A stretch of DNA of 64,000 bases from Streptomyces vinaceus (GTDB lineage: Bacteria; Actinomycetota; Actinomycetes; Streptomycetales; Streptomycetaceae): the NCBI RefSeq assembly GCF_008704935.1, contig NZ_CP023692.1, positions 2,551,001 through 2,615,000 on the forward strand, given 5' to 3'. Positions 27,289 through 34,776 of the stretch are shown piece by piece; position 1 is the stretch's first letter, and each line of letters starts with the position of its first letter. The notes under the pieces were generated by a model. It was given only the letters and a program-made list of their open reading frames with translations. It did no database searches and had not been told where the DNA came from. Position numbers and translations under genes: made by a program.

Positions 27289-28383
27289 TCACCTCGGGCG
27301 GTCGAGGCGCTGGATGAGCAGGTCGGCGAGGTCCTCCCGGGTGGGCGGGGCGGCGTAGTGGGTGAGGTAGATGGCGTTCAGCAGCTGGTCGGCGGCGACG
27401 AGTTCGGACTGGGAGCGGGTGAGGAACTCCCGGATCAGGTCGGCCCCGAGCTGGGCGGCCTCCTCGCCGAGGTGCGCGCGGACCATGGTGGCGAGCCGTT
27501 TCTCGCCGGGCTGGCCGAGTTTGAGCTGGATGCAGCGGCGCAGCAGGGCGGCGGGGAAGTCCCGTTCGCCGTTGCTGGTCAGGATGATGAAGGGGAAGGC
27601 CCGGCAGCGCACGCGGCCGCCCCGGACGGTGACCTTCGCGCCGTCGTCGGTGAGCACCTGCACCTCGGGTTCGGTGTCGGCGACGCGTTCGAGCTCGGGG
27701 AGGGCGAACTCGCCTTCCTCCAAGACGTTCAGGAGGTCGTTGGGCAGGTCGATGTCGCTCTTGTCGAGCTCGTCGATGAGCAGGACGCGGGGGCGTTCGG
27801 TGGGCAGCAGGGCCGTTCCGAGGGGGCCGAGGCGGATGTACTTGCCGATGCCGGGGGGCGTGGCGGGGCCGGGCCCGGGTCGGGCGCCGGGTCCGCCGCC
27901 GGGGCCCGCGCCGGGTTCCCCGCCCGCTCCCCCGCCCGGCGGGCCGCCCGACAGGCCGCCGCTCGCGGCGATCTGCACGTCCTGGAGCCGGGCGATGGCG
28001 TCGTAGCGGTACAGGCCCTCCTGGAGCACGGTCCGCGAGACGACGGGCCAGCGCAGCACCCGGCCGAGCTTCAGCTCGTGGGCGACGGCGTGCGCGAGGG
28101 TGGACTTCCCGGTTCCGGGGTAGCCGGTCACCAGCAGCGGCCTGCGCAGGTACAGGGCCGCGTTGATGGCCTCCAGCTCCTCCGGTTCCGGCCGGTGCAG
28201 TTCGGCGGCCTGCCGGTGTGCGCCGAGGCGCCGCGTGACGTTGCCGTCGGCCGTGTCCGCCGGTCCGCCGGGCTCGCCGACGGGGCCGCCGTCGAAATCC
28301 CGCCACGGCGGCGGATCGGGCAGGGCCTCGATCCCGTCGTGGGGTTCGCCGACCCCCCGGTAGATGAGCCATTCCTCGTTCAC
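27289..28383 (-). CDS. MoxR-family AAA+ ATPase
   Basis: A 364-residue AAA+ protein. Walker A is GYPGTGKST (87-95), Walker B is LLIDELDK (about 201-208), sensor 1 is LTSNGERDFP, the Arg finger region is LLRRC, and a helical lid closes the protein. Between the nucleotide-binding halves (about 141-180) is an unusual Gly/Pro-rich low-complexity insert (GGPPGGGAGGEPGAGPGGG). MoxR ATPases remodel clients together with vWA partners, and the next gene supplies one. It lies 25 bp after the trypsin/VMAP gene and six bp before the vWA gene, so the three are almost certainly co-transcribed. Confidence 0.9.
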   Translation of the reverse strand: MNEEWLIYRGVGEPHDGIEALPDPPPWRDFDGGPVGEPGGPADTADGNVTRRLGAHRQAAELHRPEPEELEAINAALYLRRPLLVTGYPGTGKSTLAHAVAHELKLGRVLRWPVVSRTVLQEGLYRYDAIARLQDVQIAASGGLSGGPPGGGAGGEPGAGPGGGPGARPGPGPATPPGIGKYIRLGPLGTALLPTERPRVLLIDELDKSDIDLPNDLLNVLEEGEFALPELERVADTEPEVQVLTDDGAKVTVRGGRVRCRAFPFIILTSNGERDFPAALLRRCIQLKLGQPGEKRLATMVRAHLGEEAAQLGADLIREFLTRSQSELVAADQLLNAIYLTHYAAPPTREDLADLLIQRLDRPR

Positions 28384-28408
28384 GCCTGCTCCCTCCCCCT
28401 CCCGCCCG

Positions 28409-30490
28409 TCACAGGTCGCCCTGCAGCGGCTCGTCTTCGGGCAGCGCGCGGGCCGGGTCGTCCCATACGAGGGCCATCCCGTCCGCCCAGTACGCGTCCG
28501 GGTCGGCCCCGTGCGCGCGTGCCCGCAGTGCCTGGAGCCGGACCGGCAGCGGCGCTCCCCGCGCCGCCTCGGTCAGCTCCTCGCGCAGTCCGCGGTGGAA
28601 CGGCGCGCAGTCGGCCGCCGGGTCGGCCGGGGGCCGCCGGGTGACGGCCACCCCGTACCCGGCGTCGCGGACCCCGTACAGGGAGCCGCGGGTGGGCTCC
28701 GCCTCGGCGGCCCGGCAGTGCACGGGCACGGTGTTGTCCGGCAGCGCGTCGAGCCATTCCGGCGCCGGTGCCCTGGGGCGGCCGCGGTCGCAGTCGGCCC
28801 GCTCGTCGGCCAGGGGTCCGGCCTGGACGCGGGTCCAGCGGTCGGCCCGGCGGTGGTCGGCCTCGTCGTCGGTGGGGATCGCCCCGGTGCCGGCCGGGTA
28901 GCGGAACACCACCGGCCGCTGGACGCCGAGCGGGGTACGGCCGGCCACCGTCCAGGTGTCCACGGGCAGGCCGAACAGCTCGGGGGCCACGGCGACTTCG
29001 AGGAGGGCCGCCGCCTCGTGGGTGTCGCAGCGGCGGAAGGCCTCGGCCAGCGGGACCCGCAGCGCTTCGGCGAGGCCGGCGCGGGTGGCCCGTACGCCCG
29101 AGTCCACCGGGGTCACCCGGCCGGGGTGGGCGGGCCCGTAGAGCACCGAGACGCGCCAGTCGTAGACGTCCTCCCAGCCGTGCGCCCACGCCTCCAGCAG
29201 CACGGAGGGCCCCTGGGGCAGGGCGCCGGACGGCCGGGTGTGCCCGTTCGGCCGGCTGTCGGCGCGGGCCCGGCGGCGCCGGTCGCGCTGCGCCAGGCCC
29301 CGTTCGTGGCGCTCGCCGAGCTCCCGCCGCAGGGGCCGCCACAGCCGCTCGGCGGTGGCCCGTACCCAGTCCCACAGCTCCTCGTCGGCGCCCGGGGCGG
29401 GGGGTTCGCGGTGGTCGGCGACGCTGACGTCGGTGGCGTAGCGCAGCATCGCGGCGGCCTCGCCGGCACCGCCCGGCGGGTCGTGCAGCATGCCGAGCCC
29501 GTCGCGCCAGCTGAGCGGGGCCGGCAGCCCGGGGTCCGGCTCCTCGCCGCGGGCCGCCTCGACCAGCGCCCGTACCTCCTCGGAGGAGCGCGGCGGGGGC
29601 AGTTCGGCGAGCAGCCCGCACAGGGTGGTGCGTTCGGCGGCGGTGAGGCGTCTGCGGCCCTCGTACGGGTCCTCGCGCGCCGGGAGTTCGTCGTGGACGT
29701 CGGTCCAGGTGCGGCGGCTGTTCAGGTCGCTGAGGTGCTGGTCGTAGTGGTAGAGGTCGTGTGCCTGCATGACGCGGCGGTAGAGCCCGACCTGGCCGGT
29801 GGCGGCCAGCGGCAGGGTCCGTAACTGCACGACGGACACGGCGAGTCCGCCGCCGCCGGTGTTGCGGCGGGCCTTGACCACGCCGACGACCTCGCCGCGG
29901 GCCAGGTCGACGACCGGGCCGCCGGACATGCCGGGCTCGATCTCGTCGTCGTCGCCGAGGCGCAGGGCGGCGCCGCCGGCGGCCGTGCCGCGCAGCCGGG
30001 TGGTGCGGCCGGTGATCTCGGGGGCGCCGAGGTCCTCCGTGCATCCGAAGTAGGCGACCTCGTCCAGGCGCGGTCTGCCGCGGTCGGTGAGCCGTACGCA
30101 GGCGTGCGTGACCGGGGCGAGGACCCGGACCAGCGCCAGGTCGGGCAGGTCCCACAGGGCGCGGCGGGCGGGGCGCCGCTCCTCCAGCCGCTCGGGCAGG
30201 ACGCACTCGACGCGGCCGGTGACGGTGCCGGTGGCGCCGTCGGCGCCGGAGGAGAAGGTGATGCCGAGCTCACGCCCCACGAGACGCACCGCCGCACCCC
30301 CTTCGCCGATGACGTGCGCGCACGTCAGGACCCAGCCCGGGGCGATGAAGAACCCGCTCCCCCAGGTGGGACCGGTCCCAGGGGGTGCATACCCGTCCGG
30401 AGCCGCGTGGACGCGCACGGTGGCCGCCTGGACGAGGGGTTCGAGGAGCTCGTAGGCGCGCGCGGTGCCGCCCGTGCGCCCGTCCTGCAT
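28409..30490 (-). CDS. Trypsin-like serine protease with VMAP-C-like C-terminal domain
   Basis: A 693-residue protein and the first gene of the locus. The chymotrypsin-fold protease (about 15-230) has an intact-looking triad: His59 (LTCAHV), Asp117 (LPDLALV), Ser189 (PGMSGGPV). No signal peptide is seen, so it acts in the cytoplasm. A middle helical region (about 265-420) begins HYDQHLSDLNSRRTWTDV. The C-terminal half (about 430-690) has LLEAWAHGWEDVYDWRVSVL, LPVDTWTVAG, VVFRYPAG and ends MALVWDDPARALPEDE, like the VMAP-C domain of vWA-MoxR-associated proteins. In such ternary conflict systems (Aravind-group description, from memory) the protease is the effector released by MoxR/vWA action. 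Substrate unknown. ATG at 30490. Confidence 0.85.
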   Translation of the reverse strand: MQDGRTGGTARAYELLEPLVQAATVRVHAAPDGYAPPGTGPTWGSGFFIAPGWVLTCAHVIGEGGAAVRLVGRELGITFSSGADGATGTVTGRVECVLPERLEERRPARRALWDLPDLALVRVLAPVTHACVRLTDRGRPRLDEVAYFGCTEDLGAPEITGRTTRLRGTAAGGAALRLGDDDEIEPGMSGGPVVDLARGEVVGVVKARRNTGGGGLAVSVVQLRTLPLAATGQVGLYRRVMQAHDLYHYDQHLSDLNSRRTWTDVHDELPAREDPYEGRRRLTAAERTTLCGLLAELPPPRSSEEVRALVEAARGEEPDPGLPAPLSWRDGLGMLHDPPGGAGEAAAMLRYATDVSVADHREPPAPGADEELWDWVRATAERLWRPLRRELGERHERGLAQRDRRRRARADSRPNGHTRPSGALPQGPSVLLEAWAHGWEDVYDWRVSVLYGPAHPGRVTPVDSGVRATRAGLAEALRVPLAEAFRRCDTHEAAALLEVAVAPELFGLPVDTWTVAGRTPLGVQRPVVFRYPAGTGAIPTDDEADHRRADRWTRVQAGPLADERADCDRGRPRAPAPEWLDALPDNTVPVHCRAAEAEPTRGSLYGVRDAGYGVAVTRRPPADPAADCAPFHRGLREELTEAARGAPLPVRLQALRARAHGADPDAYWADGMALVWDDPARALPEDEPLQGDL

Positions 30491-30623
30491 CCCCTGCCCC
30501 CTCAGGTGTGGAGGCCGTCCAGGCTAGCGCCGGGGCCCGCAAGAGGGGAGGTCTCGCCGGGTATGCGGATTATCCTGGCGGGAAACGTCCCCTGCACGCC
30601 TTCATCACGGCACGGAGCCCGAC

Positions 30624-30809
30624 TTGTACTTCACCGATCGCGGCATCGAGGAGCTGGAGAAGCGGCGCGGCGAGGAGGAGGTCACCTTCGAGTGGCTCGC
30701 CGAGCAGCTCCGCACCTTCGTCGACCTCAACCCGGACTTCGAGGTCCCGGTGGAACGGCTGGCCACCTGGCTCGCCCGCCTGGACGACGAGGACGAGGAC
30801 GAGGAGTGA
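30624..30809 (+). CDS. DUF6104-type small acidic protein (61 aa)
   Basis: A 61-residue acidic soluble protein, MYFTDRGIEELEKRRGEEEV ... ending in DDEDEDEE. I recognise it as the DUF6104 family, strongly conserved in streptomycetes; function unknown. The start is TTG at 30624, with GGAG eight bases upstream. It is divergent from the trypsin/VMAP gene across 133 bp and followed by a strong hairpin, so it is a monocistronic unit. The predicted fold is two helices plus an acidic tail, which could contact a basic partner; nothing in the context reveals it. Confidence 0.85.
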   Translation: MYFTDRGIEELEKRRGEEEVTFEWLAEQLRTFVDLNPDFEVPVERLATWLARLDDEDEDEE

Positions 30810-30813
30810 CCCC

Positions 30814-30847
30814 GAAGGGGCCCCGCCCACCCGGGCGGGGCCCCTTC
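30814..30847 (+). terminator. Intrinsic terminator after the DUF6104 gene
   Basis: Perfect stem GAAGGGGCCCCGCCC / GGGCGGGGCCCCTTC around a short ACC-type loop, 5 bp after the stop codon. Confidence 0.9.
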
Positions 30848-30960
30848 CCACAGGCCTGAACCGAGCCCCCGCCGTGCGGCGGGGGCTTCCGTGTGCCGCC
30901 CTCCGGCGGCGGTGGACGGCCGCCGGTCCCGGGGCGGGCGGAGGCTTGACTTCGGGGATC

Positions 30961-31001
30961 CGCGATATATCGTGTTCCTCAGAAGACGCGATATGTTGCG
31001 T
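30961..31001 (+). promoter_or_regulatory. Candidate PadR operator upstream of the DUF4097-PadR operon
   Basis: CGATATATCG (30963-30972) is a perfect palindrome, and CGCGATATGTTGCG follows at 30987-31000. Both contain CGCGATAT and are AT-rich islands in GC-rich DNA, 34-72 bp before the first start. Self-regulation by the PadR product is inferred. Confidence 0.6.
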
Positions 31002-31034
31002 GCCGTGTCCGTACGCCGAGGAGGCTCAAGCACC

Positions 31035-31964
31035 ATGGCAGAGCAGAAGACGTGGTCGATCGCCGAACCGCAGAAGCTCACCTTCGAGGAGCCGGTGACC
31101 GAGCTCCGCGTCCGCGTCGTCGGCGGCACGGTGAACGTGGTCGCCGACGAGGGTCCGGCCCGGCTGGAGGTGGCCGCCCTCGACGGGCCGCCGCTGTACG
31201 TCGTGCAGCACGGCGCCACCCTCACCGTCTCCTACGAGGACCTCCCCTGGAACGGCGCCCAGGGCTTCAAGGAGTGGTTCGAGACCAAGCCCTGGAAGTC
31301 CTGGTCCCGTACGGGCCTGGGCCGCAAGGCCTGGGAGCGCAGCGCCACCGTGACCCTGACCGTCCCCGCCGCTACCCGCGTGCAGCTCGCGGCCGTCAGC
31401 GCCGCCGCGGTCGTCTCCGGCATCGCCGCCGACACCGACGTCCACGGGGTCTCCGGCGACGTCACGCTGGTGGGCCTGTCCGGCAAGGTCGGCGCGAACA
31501 CCGTGTCCGGCGGCGTCGAGGCCCAGTCCCTCACCGGAAAGCTCGGCTTCCACTCCGTCTCCGGCGGCCTGACCGTCGTCGACGGCGCCGGCGGCAGCGT
31601 ACGGGCGGACTCGGTCAGCGGCGACATGCTCGTCGACCTCGCCCCCGACCCGGCCGCCCCGCGCCCGGTGGACATCTGCCTGAACTCCGTCTCCGGGCAG
31701 GTGGCGATCCGTCTCCCGCACCCCGCCGACGCCCGCGTGGAGGCCAACACCACCACCGGCAGCCTCTCCAACGCCTTCGAGGACCTGGTCGTCTCCGGCA
31801 ATTTCGCCGCCAAGCACATCACCGGCACGCTCGGCTCCGGTTCCGGCACCCTGCGGGCCACCACCGTCTCGGGCTCCATCGCCCTGCTGCGCCGCCCGGC
31901 CGCCGAGTCCACGGCCGACGAAGGCGCCGCCGCCCCGCTCGTGCTCGACAAGAAGGTGCTCTGA
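31035..31964 (+). CDS. DUF4097 family beta-helix protein
   Basis: A 309-residue protein without a signal peptide. From about 100 onward it shows the repeated short strand pattern of DUF4097 beta-helices (VHGVSGDVTLVGLSGKVGAN, NTVSGGVEAQSLTGKLGFHS, SGSIALLRR); the N-terminal 95 residues form a separate beta-sandwich-like part. DUF4097 proteins often accompany PadR-type regulators and are thought to act at the envelope or as adhesin-like scaffolds; role here unknown. The ATG at 31035 has GAGGAGG ten bases upstream; earlier in-frame codons lack such a site. One base separates its stop from the PadR gene. Confidence 0.88.
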   Translation: MAEQKTWSIAEPQKLTFEEPVTELRVRVVGGTVNVVADEGPARLEVAALDGPPLYVVQHGATLTVSYEDLPWNGAQGFKEWFETKPWKSWSRTGLGRKAWERSATVTLTVPAATRVQLAAVSAAAVVSGIAADTDVHGVSGDVTLVGLSGKVGANTVSGGVEAQSLTGKLGFHSVSGGLTVVDGAGGSVRADSVSGDMLVDLAPDPAAPRPVDICLNSVSGQVAIRLPHPADARVEANTTTGSLSNAFEDLVVSGNFAAKHITGTLGSGSGTLRATTVSGSIALLRRPAAESTADEGAAAPLVLDKKVL

Positions 31965-31965
31965 C

Positions 31966-32949
31966 ATGCCGCCCGTCTTCGCCCACGGCCGCCTCCGCCT
32001 CTACCTGCTCAAGCTGCTGGACGAGGCCCCGCGGCACGGGTACGAGGTGATCCGCCTGCTGGAGGAGCGCTTCCAGGGCCTGTACGCGCCCTCCGCGGGC
32101 ACGGTGTACCCCCGGCTGGCCAAGCTGGAGGCCGAGGGCCTGGTCACGTACGCCACCGAAGGCGGGCGCAAGGTGTACTCCATCACCGAGGCGGGCCGCG
32201 CCGAACTGGCCGACCGCGGCGGTGAACTCGCCGACCTGGAGCTGGAGATCCGCGAATCGGTCTCCGAACTGGCCGCCGAGATCCGTGACGACGTACGGGG
32301 CGCCGCGGGCGCGCTGCGGCGCGAGATGCGGGCCGCGGCCTCCGCGTCGGCGACCCCGGTCGAGGACGCGTCCTGGGCGGCGGCCAAGGAGGAGCTGCGC
32401 AAGGCCAGGCAGGAGTGGAAGGAGCAGGCCCGCCGGGCGAAGGACGAGAGCCGCCGGGCCCGCGAGGAGGCGCAGGCGGCCCGCCGCCAGGCCAAGGAGG
32501 CGCAGGAGCGGGCCCGCGAGGAGGTCATGCGGATCGCGAGCCAGTTCCAGGAGCAGTTCGCGAAGTCCGGCGGAATGCTGGGCAACCTGGCCGGAAGCTG
32601 GCTCGGCGGAAGCGGCGCGGGCACCGGCGCGGGCACGAGCACCGGCACGGCCACCGGCGCGGGCACGAGCACCGGCACCGGCACCAGCACCGGCAAGGCC
32701 GCCACGACCGCGGCCGATCCCGCCTCCGGCGCCGCGCCCTCGGCCCCCGCCGCCCCGCACTGGGCCGAGGACCTCGCCTCCACCGGCGACCCGGCGCGTG
32801 ACCTGGACCGGCTGCTGGACCGCTTCCGCGACGACGTGCGCGACGCGGCCCGCGACCACGGGGTCACCCCGGCCAGGCTGGCCGAGGCCCGCGCCCACCT
32901 CGCGGCGGCCGCGGACCTGCTCGCCCGTACCCTCGGGCCGCGCCGCTGA
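31966..32949 (+). CDS. PadR-family regulator with long coiled-coil and Gly/Thr-repeat extension
   Basis: A 327-residue protein. The winged-helix PadR domain at 1-85 includes LLKLLDEAPRHGYEVIRLLEE and GTVYPRLAKLEAEGLV. A long charged coiled coil follows (about 90-200, KEELRKARQEWKEQARRAKD), then a Gly/Thr/Ser repeat (about 218-245) and a helical C-terminal domain (DLDRLLDRFRDDVRDAARDH). Typical PadR proteins are 110-190 residues, so this one is roughly doubled. It follows the DUF4097 gene with a one-base gap, and the operator-like AT-rich palindromes upstream of that gene suggest autoregulation. A 26-bp exact direct repeat encodes part of the Gly/Thr tract. Confidence 0.88.
   Translation: MPPVFAHGRLRLYLLKLLDEAPRHGYEVIRLLEERFQGLYAPSAGTVYPRLAKLEAEGLVTYATEGGRKVYSITEAGRAELADRGGELADLELEIRESVSELAAEIRDDVRGAAGALRREMRAAASASATPVEDASWAAAKEELRKARQEWKEQARRAKDESRRAREEAQAARRQAKEAQERAREEVMRIASQFQEQFAKSGGMLGNLAGSWLGGSGAGTGAGTSTGTATGAGTSTGTGTSTGKAATTAADPASGAAPSAPAAPHWAEDLASTGDPARDLDRLLDRFRDDVRDAARDHGVTPARLAEARAHLAAAADLLARTLGPRR
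32623..32678 (+). repeat. 30-bp-period tandem repeat inside the PadR gene
   Basis: Two 26-bp exact copies (32623-32648 and 32653-32678) with a 4-bp interval encode Thr-Gly-Ala-Gly-Thr-Ser-Thr-Gly-Thr units. In-frame period of ten codons, so expansion or contraction would keep the frame. Confidence 0.85.
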
Positions 32950-32965
32950 GGCGGCCGCGGCCCCC

Positions 32966-32981
32966 TCGCGATACGTCGCGA
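32966..32981. promoter_or_regulatory. Inverted repeat TCGCGA-TACG-TCGCGA between convergent PadR and Clp_N genes
   Basis: Perfect 6-bp arms. It contains CGCGATA, the core shared with the two operator-like sites at 30961-31001, so it may be a further PadR site; it could instead be a short terminator. Confidence 0.45.
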
Positions 32982-32985
32982 GTGC

Positions 32986-33546
32986 TCAGGCCGCCAGGGC
33001 CGCCTCCGCCGCCGCGTACGTGACGCCGTGGTCCGCCAGGACCTCGGCGGCCGTGCCCGGGAGCGAGAGCAGCGCCAGCAGCAGGTGCAGGGTGGCGATG
33101 TGGCCGTCGTGGCGGCCCAGCGAGATGCGCAGGGACTTCTCCAGCGCCTTCTTCGCCCCCTGGGCGAAGGGGACGTGCCGGCTCTTCAGCTCCGGTCGGC
33201 CCAGCGCCGAGCGGAGCGAGGAGCCCAGGGTCCGCCGCCGCGGGGCCGCGGCGGCCAGGACGCCCTCGCCGTGGGCCTCCTCGACCCGGGAGACGATCGC
33301 GGTCAGGTCGATGCCGAGGCCCGCGAGGGCCTCCTCGTCCGCCCGCGACATGCCGCCCCGGCGGCGGGCCGCCGCGAGGTCCGCCGCCATCGCGGCGCGG
33401 TCCACGCCCAGCGGGTCCAGCGCTCCCCGGCCCAGCAGGGCGAGCAGCAGGTGCTCCTCGGTGACGGTGTCGGCCCCCGTACGCCGGGCCTCGGCCACGG
33501 CTCCCACCACGGTGTCCCGTGCGTCCTGCGTGAAGCGCTCGAACAT
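32986..33546 (-). CDS. Clp N-terminal (Clp_N) domain protein without ATPase
   Basis: A 186-residue protein made of the Clp_N fold only: the first repeat begins MFERFTQDARDTVVGAVAEA ... TEEHLLLALL, the second reads FAQGAKKALEKSLRIS ... IATLHLLLALL. There is no Walker motif, so it is not a ClpC/ClpB ATPase; such stand-alone Clp_N proteins are probably adaptors or peptide binders. The start ATG (33544-33546) overlaps the stop of the upstream HTH gene (TGATG), so the two are coupled. The stress link is supported by the tightly controlled leaderless promoter upstream, but the clients are unknown. Confidence 0.87.
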   Translation of the reverse strand: MFERFTQDARDTVVGAVAEARRTGADTVTEEHLLLALLGRGALDPLGVDRAAMAADLAAARRRGGMSRADEEALAGLGIDLTAIVSRVEEAHGEGVLAAAAPRRRTLGSSLRSALGRPELKSRHVPFAQGAKKALEKSLRISLGRHDGHIATLHLLLALLSLPGTAAEVLADHGVTYAAAEAALAA

Positions 33547-33755
33547 CAGACCCTCCCGTGCTTCTTGTGTACGGCCTGCCGGCTGACGCCCAGCTCGGCC
33601 GCGATCTCCTGCCAGGACCACCCCTGCGCACGGGCGCTGCGTACCTGTACGGCCTCCAGCTGCTCCAGCAGCCTGCGGAGGGCGGCCACGGCTCGCAGGC
33701 CCACGCGCGGATCGCGGTCACCGGCCCGCTCGGCGAGATCGGTCGCTTCTGTCAT
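33546..33755 (-). CDS. Small helix-turn-helix regulator (about 69 aa)
   Basis: The C-terminal helix-turn-helix WSWQEIAAELGVSRQAVHKKH is the clear feature; the N-terminal 40 residues form a charged helix (AVAALRRLLEQLEAVQVRSA). No Shine-Dalgarno precedes the ATG at 33755, but a near-consensus promoter ends only a few bases upstream, so I read it as a leaderless transcript; an in-frame TTG at 33764 overlaps the -10 region and is unlikely. It is coupled to the Clp_N gene. Two inverted repeats with TTGAC half-sites cover its -35 and -10, so autorepression is strongly suggested. Confidence 0.82.
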   Translation of the reverse strand: MTEATDLAERAGDRDPRVGLRAVAALRRLLEQLEAVQVRSARAQGWSWQEIAAELGVSRQAVHKKHGRV

Positions 33756-33759
33756 GCCC

Positions 33760-33804
33760 GTCAATGTAGGTTGACAGACGAGCGGGTGTCAACAGCGGTT
33801 GACA
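33760..33804 (-). promoter_or_regulatory. Leaderless promoter overlapped by two TTGAC operators
   Basis: On the minus strand: -35 TTGACA (complement of 33787-33792), 18-bp spacer, -10 TACATT (complement of 33763-33768). Operator A is TGTCAAC-AGCG-GTTGACA (33787-33804) over the -35. Operator B is GTCAA-N6-TTGAC (33760-33775) over the -10. The ATG begins about 8 bases after the -10. Confidence 0.75.
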
Positions 33805-33813
33805 TCCGCGCGG

Positions 33814-34776
33814 CTACACCGTCAGGACGACCTTCCCGAACAGGTCGCCCGCCTCCAGCTTCTCGAACCCCTCCCGCGCCCGGTCCAGCGGCAGCACCTC
33901 GTCGATCACCGGCCGCACCCCGGTCGCCGCGCAGAAGGCCAGCAGGTCCTCCAGCTCGTCCTTGGACCCCATCGTCGAACCGACCACCTTGAGCTCCAGG
34001 AAGAAGATCCGCGTCAGCTCGGCGTGCGCCGGCCGGTCCCCGCTCGTGGCGCCGGAGATGACCAGGGTGCCGCCGGGGCGCAGCGATTTGACCGAGTGCG
34101 ACCAGGTGGCCGCGCCGACCGTCTCGATCACCGCGTCCACCCGCTGCGGGAGCCGGGCGCCCGGCTCGTACGCCTCCACGGCGCCCAGTTCCACCGCCCG
34201 CTTGCGCTTGGCCCCGTCCCGGCTGGTGGCGAAGACCCGCAGGCCGGCCGCCTTGCCGAGGACGATCGCGGCGGTCGCGACCCCGCCGCCCGCACCCTGC
34301 ACCAGTACCGAGTCGCCGGGGCGCACGCCCGCGTTGGTGAACAGCATCCGGTAGGCGGTCAGCCAGGCCGTCGGCAGGCACGCGGCCTCCTCGAACGACA
34401 GCTCGGCGGGCTTGCGCAGGACGTTCCAGGCGGGGACGGTCACCTGCTCGGCGAAGGTGCCCTGGTACCGCTCGGTCAGGATCGAGCGCGGCTCGTCGGG
34501 GCCGACGCCGTGGCCGCTCTGGCCGATCACGGAGTGCAGGACGACCTCGTTGCCGTCCTGGTCGGTACCGGCCGCGTCGCAGCCGAGGATCATCGGGAGT
34601 TTGTCCTCGCCGAGGCCGACCCCGCGCAGCGACCACAGGTCGTGGTGGTTGAGGGAGGCGGCCTTGACGTTCACGGTCACCCAGCCGGGGCGGGCCTCGG
34701 GGGCCGGGCGCTCGCCCAGCACGAGGCCGCTGAGCGGCTGGTCACGGTCGATTCGGGCGGCGTAGGCAGCGAACAT
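33814..34776 (-). CDS. Zinc-binding-type alcohol dehydrogenase/quinone oxidoreductase (MDR superfamily)
   Basis: A 320-residue medium-chain dehydrogenase/reductase. The N-terminal GroES-like domain at about 1-130 includes VKAASLNHHDLWSLRGVG and ILGCDAAGT; the Rossmann domain at about 130-290 has the nucleotide loop VQGAGGGVATAA. The catalytic zinc ligands of classical alcohol dehydrogenases are not all present, so a quinone- or enone-reductase-type NADPH reaction is more likely. No strong ribosome site precedes the ATG at 34776, and the gene may be expressed from the 34.8-kb gap. The substrate cannot be told from the sequence. Confidence 0.85.
   Translation of the reverse strand: MFAAYAARIDRDQPLSGLVLGERPAPEARPGWVTVNVKAASLNHHDLWSLRGVGLGEDKLPMILGCDAAGTDQDGNEVVLHSVIGQSGHGVGPDEPRSILTERYQGTFAEQVTVPAWNVLRKPAELSFEEAACLPTAWLTAYRMLFTNAGVRPGDSVLVQGAGGGVATAAIVLGKAAGLRVFATSRDGAKRKRAVELGAVEAYEPGARLPQRVDAVIETVGAATWSHSVKSLRPGGTLVISGATSGDRPAHAELTRIFFLELKVVGSTMGSKDELEDLLAFCAATGVRPVIDEVLPLDRAREGFEKLEAGDLFGKVVLTV

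Noticed and set aside
24343..28644. A 1433-codon plus-strand open frame over the vWA and MoxR genes
   Set aside because: Antisense shadow of high-GC genes; composition is Gly/Gln/Arg-rich and the opposite strand carries clear Walker and MIDAS motifs.
32620..32700. CRISPR-like direct repeats
   Set aside because: Only two copies, in frame inside a coding sequence, with no spacers and no cas genes.
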